The notes below the pieces were generated by a model. That model saw nothing but the letters and a program-made list of their open reading frames with translations. It was not told where the DNA came from and searched no databases. Positions 7,976 through 14,720 of a DNA stretch of 38,781 nucleotides are shown here, in pieces. The stretch lies in the NCBI GenBank assembly GCA_035513575.1, contig DATKBW010000238.1, positions 1 to 38,781 on the forward strand, read 5' to 3'. The translations under genes were made by a program, and so were the position numbers. Positions within the stretch are counted from its first letter, which is position 1. Every line of letters begins with the position of its first letter. The DNA is from JAHWKI01 sp035513575 (lineage in GTDB: Bacteria; Gemmatimonadota; Gemmatimonadetes; Longimicrobiales; RSA9).

Positions 7976-8598
7976 CTCTCCTCCTCTTCTGCCGACTGCG
8001 TCGGCTCCAGCCCGTGACGGATGAACGCCCGCGCGTGCTCCAGCAGCCGCGCCCTCGTCTCCGCGTCCCCCGGCTCCAGCCCCTCGAACACCCGCGTCGT
8101 CATCGTCAGGTGCAGCGGCTGCGACACCACGCTCACCGCCAGCAGCCGCGGGTCCCCGGCCCGGATCTCGCCCGCCGCCTGGCCCTCCCGGATCACCCCC
8201 GCCAGCGCGCCCAGCACTCCCTGCAGCAGCGCCAGCGCGGCCGCCGGCGGGCGACGCCCCGCCACCGTCTCCTGCAGCATCAGCTGCGGCAGCTCCGGCC
8301 GCTCCGCCAGGTAGTCCACGAACACCCCCAGCGCCTCCTCCAGACGACCCAGCGCGCTGCCGCCCCCGGCCGCCACACCGCCCAGCCGGGCCGCCAGCGG
8401 TCCGATGCACGCCACCAGCGCCTGCTCGTACAGCTCCCGCTTCCCGCCGAAGTGATAGGTCACCGCCCCCAGGTTCGCCCCTGCCTCCCGCGTGATCCGC
8501 CGGATCGACGTACCGTGGAAGCCGTGGTGGGCGAACAGGCGGATCGCCGTCTCGATGAGCCGGTTCTCCGTCGTCTCGCTCGTCGCGCTATAATTCAT
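7972..8598 (-). CDS. TetR-family repressor, CecR-like, autoregulated
   Basis: A 208-residue regulator. The N-terminal helix-turn-helix (about residues 11-57: LIETAIRLFAHHGFHGTSI then TREAGANLGAVTYHFGGKREL) is classic TetR. The C-terminal ligand domain resembles CecR/YbiH (DUF1956), the known regulator of ybhGFSR in Escherichia coli. It is the first gene of the operon it presumably represses. Its ATG lies inside a perfect 7-2-7 palindrome (8595-8610) that also overlaps the predicted -10, a simple autoregulation layout. No Shine-Dalgarno is seen upstream of the ATG, so the mRNA may be leaderless. Confidence 0.9.
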   Translation of the reverse strand: MNYSATSETTENRLIETAIRLFAHHGFHGTSIRRITREAGANLGAVTYHFGGKRELYEQALVACIGPLAARLGGVAAGGGSALGRLEEALGVFVDYLAERPELPQLMLQETVAGRRPPAAALALLQGVLGALAGVIREGQAAGEIRAGDPRLLAVSVVSQPLHLTMTTRVFEGLEPGDAETRARLLEHARAFIRHGLEPTQSAEEEER

Positions 8599-8610
8599 AC
8601 GTTCGTATGA
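8595..8610. promoter_or_regulatory. Palindromic TetR operator
   Basis: TCATACG-TT-CGTATGA is a perfect inverted repeat with 7-bp arms. It covers the tetR start codon and the -10 region of the operon promoter. Position and symmetry are those expected of a dimeric TetR repressor site. Confidence 0.75.
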
Positions 8611-8635
8611 TACCCGCGGACGGCAAGGCGCGCAA
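8607..8635 (-). promoter_or_regulatory. Promoter of the tetR-exporter operon
   Basis: On the minus strand TTGCGC (8635-8630) is followed after 17 bp by TATCAT (8612-8607). The predicted start of transcription is at about 8600, only one to three bases before the ATG at 8598. This would give an essentially leaderless message. Confidence 0.55.
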
Positions 8636-8734
8636 GGGGTCCTCCCGGATCCGGCTCACCCCGGCCTGAAACCACCCTGCCGCCCCCGCCGTAGGGACCG
8701 CACGAGCTCGATGGATCCTACCTGGAGGCCTCAC

Positions 8735-9988
8735 ATGATCGCGCGAGCGCCGGTCGGCTGCGCCCTGGCGGTTTTCCTGTCGTTCCCTGTCGCCGCGACC
8801 GCCCAGGCCGGCGTGGATCTGGCCCGTCTCTACGGGCGCGTGGCCACCGAGGATGGGCGGATGTACGAGGGCTTCCTGCGCTGGGGCACCAACGAGGCGG
8901 GGTGGTACGACATCCTGCATTCGAACAAGCGGATCCCGGAGCGGAACCGCCGGGACGCGGAGCGCCTGGGGTGGGAGCCGGGCGAGCGAAAGAACCGGAT
9001 CGAGATTTTCGGGGTGGGGATCACGTTGCCGGGGGGGCGGGCGAGCATTTCGCGCTCGGCCCAGTCGGGGATCCGTTTCGGTCACCTGAGCAGCCTGGAG
9101 CGGCTGGGGAGCAGCCGCGCGCGTGTGGTGCTCAGGTCGGGGGAGGAGTTGGAGCTGCATGGCGGGGGGGACCTGGGCTCCTCGCTGGGGCGGATCAGTG
9201 TGGAGGATGCCCGGGGCGGCATTGTACAGCTGGCGTGGTCGGATCTCCGGGCGGTGGACTTCATGCCGACGCCCGCCCGCGCGTCGGCGATGGGCGAGCG
9301 TCTCTGGGGCACGCTGATCACGCGGGACGGGGACCGGTTCACGGGTTACGTGGCCTGGGACATCGATGAGGCGCTGACGACCGATGTCCTCGACGGCGAG
9401 GCGGAGGGGCGCGACCGGAAGATTCCCTTTTCGGACATCCGCGTCATCGCCCGGAACAGCTCCCGCAGCGCCCGCGTCCTGCTGGAGAGCGGGGAGGACG
9501 TGGTCCTGTCGGGGACGAACGACGTGAACGACAGCAACCGCGACATCCTCGTCGCGGACCCCGCGCTCGGGGAGGTCCGGGTGGCGTGGGAGGAGCTGGA
9601 CCGCGTCGAGTTCTCGCGGCCGCCGGGCGGCGCGGGGCTCCCGGCCTTCGACGGGGGCCGCCGCCTCCGGGGCACGGTGGAAACGGTCCGCGGCGAGCGC
9701 CACGCAGGGCTGATCCGCTGGGACAACGACGAGGAGTACACCTGGGAGATCCTGGATGGGGAGCTCCGGCGCGGGATCGACCTGGACATCGAGTTCGGCG
9801 CCATCGCCTCGATCGAGCGACAGGGGTTCCGCACATCGGTGGTGACGCTGCGCGACGGCCGGCGCTTCGAGCTGGGGAACTCCAATGACGTGGACGAGAA
9901 CAACAAGGGCGTCTACGTCGAGCGGGCGGATAGCGGGCTCGTGCTCGTGCCCTGGGACAGCTTCCGCCGCGTCAGCTTCGACGGGTGA
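8735..9988 (+). CDS. Secreted protein with three internal repeats, function unknown
   Basis: A 417-residue protein with a clear signal peptide (ALAVFLSFPVAATAQA, cut after residue 25). The rest is three related beta-rich units at about residues 31-177, 189-295 and 309-416. Each begins L(Y/W/R)G(R/T)(V/L), has a (G/A)-(Y/F/L)(L/V/I)(R/A)W segment, then an acidic (D/N)(D/E) pair and ILDGE-like turn, and ends with VxWxxLxxVxF. Units two and three are closest (TNDVNDSNRDI and SNDVDENNKGV); unit one carries an insertion. I recognise no family. ATG 8735 is chosen because GGAGG (8724-8728) lies 6 nt upstream and the signal peptide starts there. It is divergent from the exporter operon and appears monocistronic. 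Confidence 0.85.
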   Translation: MIARAPVGCALAVFLSFPVAATAQAGVDLARLYGRVATEDGRMYEGFLRWGTNEAGWYDILHSNKRIPERNRRDAERLGWEPGERKNRIEIFGVGITLPGGRASISRSAQSGIRFGHLSSLERLGSSRARVVLRSGEELELHGGGDLGSSLGRISVEDARGGIVQLAWSDLRAVDFMPTPARASAMGERLWGTLITRDGDRFTGYVAWDIDEALTTDVLDGEAEGRDRKIPFSDIRVIARNSSRSARVLLESGEDVVLSGTNDVNDSNRDILVADPALGEVRVAWEELDRVEFSRPPGGAGLPAFDGGRRLRGTVETVRGERHAGLIRWDNDEEYTWEILDGELRRGIDLDIEFGAIASIERQGFRTSVVTLRDGRRFELGNSNDVDENNKGVYVERADSGLVLVPWDSFRRVSFDG

Positions 9989-10004
9989 TCGCGCCCGCCG
10001 CTTC

Positions 10005-10037
10005 GAAGTTGTCGCAGTGAAGTTGTCGCAGTGAAGT
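10005..10037 (+). repeat. Tandem 14-bp direct repeat
   Basis: GAAGTTGTCGCAGT occurs twice back to back (10005-10018 and 10019-10032). A third, degenerate copy begins GAAGT at 10033 and runs into the -35 of the promoter at 10040. The repeat lies just upstream of a small orphan transcription unit and could be an activator site or a simple slippage product. Confidence 0.8.
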
Positions 10038-10039
10038 GG

Positions 10040-10068
10040 TTGTGCGGGAACGACATCGCCATTAGCTT
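10040..10068 (+). promoter_or_regulatory. Candidate promoter of the small orphan transcript
   Basis: TTGTGC (10040-10045), 17 bp, TAGCTT (10063-10068). The match is moderate. It is supported by the downstream structured leader, the strong ribosome-binding site and the terminator, all in the same orientation. Confidence 0.4.
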
Positions 10069-10176
10069 TCTGCCGTCGCCGGAACGGCGGCTGGGCCAAC
10101 GGCCGAATGCCCAAGGTGGCGCGGCTCGCGGACCGCGGGATGGATCCCGCTGGTGCCAACGCCCGATGTCAAACCG

Positions 10177-10192
10177 AAAAAGGAGGTGATCC
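10177..10192 (+). promoter_or_regulatory. Unusually long Shine-Dalgarno match
   Basis: AAAAAGGAGGTGATCC contains the exact complement of the conserved bacterial 16S rRNA 3' terminus (GGATCACCTCCTTT). That is about 14 consecutive pairs, against 4-7 for an ordinary site. The GGAGG core sits 6 nt before the TTG at 10193. Confidence 0.7.
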
Positions 10193-10255
10193 TTGTCTAG
10201 TTCCAGTACTGTCAGCGACCTGACACGGGCAAGCGATCGCCTGATCGGCGACTAG
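10193..10255 (+). CDS. 20-residue small ORF
   Basis: A TTG start 6 nt after the GGAGG core opens a 20-codon frame, MSSSSTVSDLTRASDRLIGD, ended by TAG at 10253. The peptide is Ser/Asp-rich, with no membrane segment or export signal. The strength and spacing of the ribosome-binding site and the dedicated terminator argue that it is translated. Its hairpins (10210-10225 and 10234-10247) fall inside the coding region, so the RNA may instead be the functional product. Confidence 0.4.
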   Translation: MSSSSTVSDLTRASDRLIGD

Positions 10256-10337
10256 CCGAACAAGGTGATGGAGTAGCTGTCCGAAGGCTGGCGTGTGCCG
10301 ATCGCGGCATCGCGTCGGGATCGCGACAGACCCTCTG

Positions 10338-10373
10338 CGGCGCCGTCGGAGCAACCGACGGCGCCGTTTTTTT
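10338..10373 (+). terminator. Rho-independent terminator
   Basis: A perfect 12-bp stem, CGGCGCCGTCGG / CCGACGGCGCCG, with loop AGCAA, followed by seven T residues. The T-run is on the plus strand only, so it serves the small transcript and not the minus-strand DUF302 gene. Confidence 0.92.
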
Positions 10374-10492
10374 GGGGGACCTGGAGGGGGGACCCTCCCC
10401 CTTCGTACCTCCCGCTTCGCTTCACCCTCCCGCGGTAGACTCGCCTTGGCCTTCTTCTTCGCTCTTCTCCCTCCCCCCTCGGTGTTTCTGTC

Positions 10493-10894
10493 TCAGACCC
10501 CCTCGATCACCCTCCGCATCCTCGCCCTCACATCCTCCGCGAGCGGCCGGAGGTCCGGGTTCTCCGCGACCCCGAGCTGAACCACGGGGTCCAGCGCCTC
10601 CACCACCGTGCGGCCGTCCGGGAGCGCCCGGACCACGACGTTGCAGGGGAGGAGCAGCCCGATGTCGGGCTCGGCCGTGAGGGCCCTGTGGGCGAGCGGC
10701 GGGTTGCAGGCGCCGAGGATCTCGTACTGCGGGAAGTCCACGTCCAGCTTCTGCTTGAGGGTGGCCGAGACGTCGATCTCGGTCAGGATCCCGAACCCTT
10801 CCGCCTGCAGCGCGTCTCGAACGCGCCGGTCGGCCTCCTCGTAGGAGAGGTCCGTCGTGCGGGTCATGGCATAGGGAGCGGTCTGCGTTTCCAT
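10493..10894 (-). CDS. DUF302-family protein
   Basis: A 133-residue soluble protein of the DUF302 family. Recognisable features are the SYEEADRRVRDALQAEGFGILTEI opening (split as SYEEADRRVRDAL and EGFGILTEID), the LKQKLDVDFPQYEILGACNP core with the conserved Cys-Asn-Pro (about residues 55-65), and the GLLLPCNVVVRA strand containing a second conserved Cys. Function of the family is unknown. The ATG at 10894 has GGAGG 4-5 nt upstream. It is transcribed away from the sigma-factor operon at 11130; the 235-bp divergent gap shows no strong promoter for it. Confidence 0.88.
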   Translation of the reverse strand: METQTAPYAMTRTTDLSYEEADRRVRDALQAEGFGILTEIDVSATLKQKLDVDFPQYEILGACNPPLAHRALTAEPDIGLLLPCNVVVRALPDGRTVVEALDPVVQLGVAENPDLRPLAEDVRARMRRVIEGV

Positions 10895-11129
10895 GTCGCC
10901 TCCGATCTTCGATGGTCCGGCTCGCGGGGACGGGCGCCTCGGGCCATCCGCAAGCTCTCCGCGCACGGGGCCCCGGGCAAGGCCGCGGGAGTGGCACGAT
11001 TCCCGACCCGCCCGCTCGCCACTATCCTTTCTCGTCACACGTGAGGCCGCTGGGTGGCCACGCCGCCTGAACGGTGGGCCGCCCTGCCCGCCCGCCCCTA
11101 CGCAACCCTCGCCGCCGCTTCCGTGTCGT

Positions 11130-11705
11130 ATGAGTGAAGCCGGCGCCCACGTGCAGAGGATGGCATTGAGCGAAGCGCGACTGATCGAGCGGGTGCTCGA
11201 TGGCGACGATGCGGCCGCCCGCGCCCTGTACGACGCGAACGTCGACCGGGTCTACCGTCTCGCGTATCGCATGGCGGGGGACGAGGAGCTGGCGCGGGAG
11301 TACACGCAGGAGTCGTTCATCCGCGCGTTCGAGCGGCTGCACCAGTTCCGCGGGGACGCGGCGCTGTCCACCTGGCTCCATTCCATCACGGTGTCCGTGA
11401 CGCTCAACGGTCTGCGCGGCGTCAAGCGCGCGCGGCAGCGGGAAGTGGATCTGGACGATACGCAGCCCGGCCGGACCGGGCGCCCGGTGGAGCCGGACCT
11501 GAAGGAGCGGCTGAGCCACGCCATCGACGGGCTGCCCGAGATCTACCGGTCGGTGTTCGTGATGCACGACGTGGAAGGCTACACGCACGAGGAGATCGGG
11601 GACACGCTGGCCGTGGCGGCCGGGACCTCGAAGGCGCGGTTGTTCCGCGCTCGAAGGATGCTCCGGGAGGAGCTGGCGGATTTCGCCGAGGAGTATGTGA
11701 CATGA
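11130..11705 (+). CDS. ECF-type RNA polymerase sigma factor
   Basis: A 191-residue sigma-70 family protein. Region 2 is visible as VYRLAYRMAGDEELAREYTQ followed by ESFIRAFERLHQFRGDAALS and a WLHSITVSVTLNGLR end (about residues 33-95). Region 4 contains LPEIYRSVFVMHDVEGYTHE then EIGDTLAVAAGTSKARLFRA (about residues 128-180). There is no region 1 or 3, as expected for an ECF factor. ATG 11130 is used; ATG 11160 is also possible and neither has a strong ribosome-binding site. It heads a four-gene operon and overlaps the next gene by ATGA (11702-11705). A weak promoter candidate is TTCCCG-N17-TATCCT at 11000-11028. Confidence 0.92.
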   Translation: MSEAGAHVQRMALSEARLIERVLDGDDAAARALYDANVDRVYRLAYRMAGDEELAREYTQESFIRAFERLHQFRGDAALSTWLHSITVSVTLNGLRGVKRARQREVDLDDTQPGRTGRPVEPDLKERLSHAIDGLPEIYRSVFVMHDVEGYTHEEIGDTLAVAAGTSKARLFRARRMLREELADFAEEYVT

Positions 11706-12373
11706 GTGACGACCTGGATCGGTTCATCGACAGGGCCGCGCCGGAGTACAACCGGCCCCCGGAGCCCCCGCGGGAGGAGATGTGGGCGGTGATCCGGGAG
11801 CGGCTCCCCCGCGGGGAGCGCCGGGAATCGGCCGGCGTGGCGCTGGACCTGGAAGCCGCGCGGGGGAGCAGGGAGCGGCGCCGCCACCTGCGCCAGTGGA
11901 CGCCGTGGGCGGTGGGGATCGCCACGGCGGCGACGCTGGCCGCGGGGTTCGGCCTCGGCCGGATCACCCGCGAGCGCGAGCCCGCGGCCCGTCCGCCGGT
12001 GACCACGAACGCCCCCCCATCCGAGGGGGTGCCCTCGCGGTCCGTCCGTCTCGCGGCCGCCGACCACCTCGGCGAGGCCGAGGCGCTCCTGACGTTCTAT
12101 CGGAACGCCAGTCGGGAGGGGGATCGCGCCGCGACGGCGCGCTGGGCGCAGGACCTCCTCTCGACGACCCGGATGATGATGGACGCCCGCGCGGGGGATG
12201 ACCCTGCGCTGGCGATGCTGCTGGGAGACCTGGAGCTGGTGCTGGTACAGATCGCCGCCGCCGGGAGCGAGGGCGGGGACGAGCAGGAGCTGATCGAGGA
12301 GAGCATGGAGCAGCGGCAGCTCCTGTCGAAGCTGCGGACCGCGTCGAGCGGGCCGTCCAAGACCGCCATGTAG
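11702..12373 (+). CDS. Putative membrane anti-sigma factor
   Basis: A 223-residue protein with a cytoplasmic N-terminus (1-65), one transmembrane helix (67-87, WAVGIATAATLAAGFGLG) and an extracytoplasmic C-terminal domain. The C-terminal part (about 120-215) is helical and charged. It lacks the HxxxCxxC zinc motif. The anti-sigma role is inferred from its topology and from its four-base overlap with the ECF sigma gene. The N-terminal block LDRFIDRAAPEYNRPPEPPR with EEMWAVI recurs in anti-sigma-like genes of this type in my recollection, but I cannot name a family. Confidence 0.6.
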   Translation: MSDDLDRFIDRAAPEYNRPPEPPREEMWAVIRERLPRGERRESAGVALDLEAARGSRERRRHLRQWTPWAVGIATAATLAAGFGLGRITREREPAARPPVTTNAPPSEGVPSRSVRLAAADHLGEAEALLTFYRNASREGDRAATARWAQDLLSTTRMMMDARAGDDPALAMLLGDLELVLVQIAAAGSEGGDEQELIEESMEQRQLLSKLRTASSGPSKTAM

Positions 12374-12393
12374 ACGGAGTGGAGAAGAGGACC

Positions 12394-13920
12394 ATGAGGA
12401 AGATCATCATTGCCGCCCTCGGCGTGGCGCTGGTGCACGGAGGCGCCCTCCGTGCGGACCAGGCGCGCGTCGCCGAGCCGGTGTCGTTCGCGCTGGCGCC
12501 GGAATCCTGGAACCGGCAGGATCCCGCCGACTCGATTTACCGCGCGGCGCGGGACGCCATGAACCGGGGCGAGCACGTCCGGGCGGCGGACCTGTTCCGC
12601 AGGATCTGGGAGCGCCACGCGCGCTCGACGTACGCACCCGATGCGCCGTACTGGGAGGCGTTCAACCGCTACCGCACGGGTCAGAGCGCCGACCTCAGGC
12701 GGGCGCTGGAGTCGCTGGCGGTCCAGCGGGAGCGCTGGGCCCGGGCGGCCACGAGGGAGAGCGGCGATGCGGAGGCGCTGGCCGCCCGCATCCGCGGTCA
12801 GCAGGCACGGGGTGGCGACGAGCAGGCGGCCCGGGAGCTCATGGCCCTGGCCGGCGAGGCGGCCGGCGTGGTCATGGGGCCGGCGCTGGCCGCGGCGCAG
12901 GAGGCCCTCGCTTCCATGGACGTGCAGGCGATCACGGCCGAGGCCATGGCCGCCGCCAGTGAGGGGCTGCGCGCCGCGGGCGTCGCCCTGGAAGGGATCG
13001 GTCTCGGCTCCGCCCGGGTGCCGGAGCAGTGCCGGGACGAGGTGGAGCTCCAGACCGCCGCCCTCAATGCCCTGATCCACATGAACGCCGACCGGGCCAT
13101 GCCGGTCCTGAAGCAGGTGATGGCCCGGCGCGACGAATGCTCGCCGTCGCTCCGCCGCCGCGCGGTCTACCTCATCGCGGACAAGGACATGCCCGAGAGC
13201 GTGGACCTGCTGCTCGCGGCAGCGCGGAACGACCCGGACCTCGATGTCCGGCGGCAGGCGGTGTTCTGGCTGTCGGAGGTGGACGACCCGCGGGCGGTGC
13301 CCGCGCTGGAGCAGTTCCTGAACGAGGCCGGGGACGACCAGCTCCGGGAGCGGGCGGTATACGCCCTCTCGCAACATGACGACCCGCGGGCCCGCCAGAT
13401 CCTGCGCCGGGTCGTGCAGGACGCCCGGATGCCGGCGAACGTCCGCGGGCGGGCCATCTTCTGGCTCGGAGAAGAGGGGGGCGCCGAGGACATCGCGTTC
13501 CTCCGCGGCCAGTTCGGAAGGACGGGCTCCGCCGAGCTGGACGAACGGATCATCCGCGGCGTCTCACAGGCGGGCGGACGGGAGAACGCCCAGTGGCTCA
13601 TGAGCGTCGCCGGCAACGCGCAGGTGAACATCGAGCTCCGCAAGAAGGCGGTCTTCTGGGCCGCGGAGGCGGGCGTCCCGGCCGCCGAGCTGGGCGCCCT
13701 CTACGATCGCATCCAGGACCGGCAGATGAAGGAGCGCATCCTCTACGCGCTGTCCGAAAGCGACGAGCCCGCGGCGCTGGACCGCCTGATCCGGATCGCC
13801 CGCACCGAGAAGGACACGGCGCTACGCAAGCGCGCCATCTTCTGGCTCGGTCACTCCAGCGATCCCCGTGCCGCCGAGGTCCTCATGGACCTCATCACGA
13901 ACCCCCGGGGCGGGGGATGA
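12394..13920 (+). CDS. Exported HEAT-repeat protein
   Basis: A 508-residue protein with a signal peptide (MRKIIIAALGVALVHGGALR). A TPR-like N-terminal part (about 44-110: YRAARDAMNRGEHVRAADLF) is followed by an Ala-rich helical linker and then at least seven HEAT-type repeats (about 240-505). The repeats share the pattern (R/K)xxA(V/I)(F/Y)(W/A)LSExDDPRA, for example at 13255, 13355, 13450, 13645, 13740 and 13830. HEAT arrays are protein-binding scaffolds. ATG 12394 is preferred to an in-frame GTG at 12379 because of AGAGG upstream and the clean signal peptide. Co-transcription with an ECF sigma pair suggests an envelope sensor or effector (inference). Confidence 0.85.
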   Translation: MRKIIIAALGVALVHGGALRADQARVAEPVSFALAPESWNRQDPADSIYRAARDAMNRGEHVRAADLFRRIWERHARSTYAPDAPYWEAFNRYRTGQSADLRRALESLAVQRERWARAATRESGDAEALAARIRGQQARGGDEQAARELMALAGEAAGVVMGPALAAAQEALASMDVQAITAEAMAAASEGLRAAGVALEGIGLGSARVPEQCRDEVELQTAALNALIHMNADRAMPVLKQVMARRDECSPSLRRRAVYLIADKDMPESVDLLLAAARNDPDLDVRRQAVFWLSEVDDPRAVPALEQFLNEAGDDQLRERAVYALSQHDDPRARQILRRVVQDARMPANVRGRAIFWLGEEGGAEDIAFLRGQFGRTGSAELDERIIRGVSQAGGRENAQWLMSVAGNAQVNIELRKKAVFWAAEAGVPAAELGALYDRIQDRQMKERILYALSESDEPAALDRLIRIARTEKDTALRKRAIFWLGHSSDPRAAEVLMDLITNPRGGG

Positions 13921-14720
13921 CACCCGGAGCCGCGGTCCTCCTGGCGGCGACGGCGCTCGCCGCCTCGGCCGCCTCGGCCCAGGACCTCCAAACCAGGGTC
14001 CGGGACGCCGGCGACGACCGGGTCGTCTTCGGCTTCCCCGCCCGCCCCGGCGTATGCGGCGCCGGGGACGCCATCGTGATCCGGGAGGCCGACGGCTCCA
14101 CGATGCTCCTCTCCGGCCGGGGCTCCCGCGGCGACTGGCGCTCGTGGCGGAGCGGTGAGTCGCCGTGCGAGGTGGGCGGGGTGGTCGTGGCGGCCACGCG
14201 GTCGGGCGCGACCCTGACGAACGTCCGCGTCCGGGTGGGACGGCCGGACGCATCGTCCGGGGGCGCGCTGGTCGGAACGGCCGCCGGCCAGGAGGCGGCC
14301 GACTACCTGCTGGCGGTGGCCGGGCACGCGGCCGCGCCGGACGCCCGCGACCTCATCCTCGCCGCGGCGCTGGCGGGTGACGCCGTCCGCTGGCCTGGCC
14401 TGGTCCGCCTCGCGAAGGACCGCGCGCTGCCGGCGGCGACCCGGAAGGCGGCGCTCCACTGGCTCGGGCGCGAGGCGGCCGCGGAGGCGGCCCGGGAGCT
14501 GGGTGGTATCGTCCGGGACCGGACGGAGGAGGACGAGGTGCGGGAGGCGGCGGTGTTCGCGCTGTCGCGGCTCCCCAGGGACCAGGCCGTGACGCTGCTG
14601 ATCGAGGTGGTGCGCACGGTCCCCGAGGCCCGGATCCGCAGCCGCGCCCTGTTCTGGCTCGCCGACCTGGACGACCCCCGGGCCATCGCGCTGTTCGAGG
14701 AGATCCTCACCCGGGGGTAG
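13917..14720 (+). CDS. Exported protein with C-terminal HEAT repeats
   Basis: A 267-residue protein with a signal peptide ending at about residue 21 (ASAASAQ). A beta-rich domain (about 25-110) contains two Cys (PGVCGAGD and ESPCEVGG), plausibly a disulphide. About three HEAT repeats follow (ALHWLGREAAAE, AVFALSRLPRDQ, ALFWLADLDDPRA). The repeats are clearly homologous to those of the preceding gene. ATG 13917 overlaps that gene's stop (ATGA), so the two are translationally coupled. Its last 14 bp overlap the 3' end of the convergent sigma operon. Confidence 0.82.
   Translation: MTPGAAVLLAATALAASAASAQDLQTRVRDAGDDRVVFGFPARPGVCGAGDAIVIREADGSTMLLSGRGSRGDWRSWRSGESPCEVGGVVVAATRSGATLTNVRVRVGRPDASSGGALVGTAAGQEAADYLLAVAGHAAAPDARDLILAAALAGDAVRWPGLVRLAKDRALPAATRKAALHWLGREAAAEAARELGGIVRDRTEEDEVREAAVFALSRLPRDQAVTLLIEVVRTVPEARIRSRALFWLADLDDPRAIALFEEILTRG

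Larger units (their letters stand above)
10075..10373 (+). ncRNA. Small structured orphan transcript with a 20-codon ORF
   Basis: Between the repeat-containing promoter region and the terminator at 10338-10373 there is about 300 nt with no ordinary gene. It has several hairpins: GCGGGA-TGGA-TCCCGC near 10133-10148, TGTCAG-CGAC-CTGACA at 10210-10225 and CGATC-GCCT-GATCG at 10234-10247. It also has a near-maximal anti-anti-Shine-Dalgarno (10177-10192) and three ATCGCG copies at 10301, 10309 and 10320. The next same-strand gene begins 750 bp downstream, so the terminator ends an independent transcript and is not an attenuator. It matches no RNA family I know (not tmRNA, SRP or RNase P). It could be a small-protein mRNA, a dual-function RNA, or an RNA that pairs with the 16S 3' end. 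Confidence 0.45.

Noticed and set aside
10374..10492. GGAGGGGGGACCCTCCCCC considered as a minus-strand terminator for the DUF302 gene
   Set aside because: It can fold, but no T-run follows it on the minus strand.
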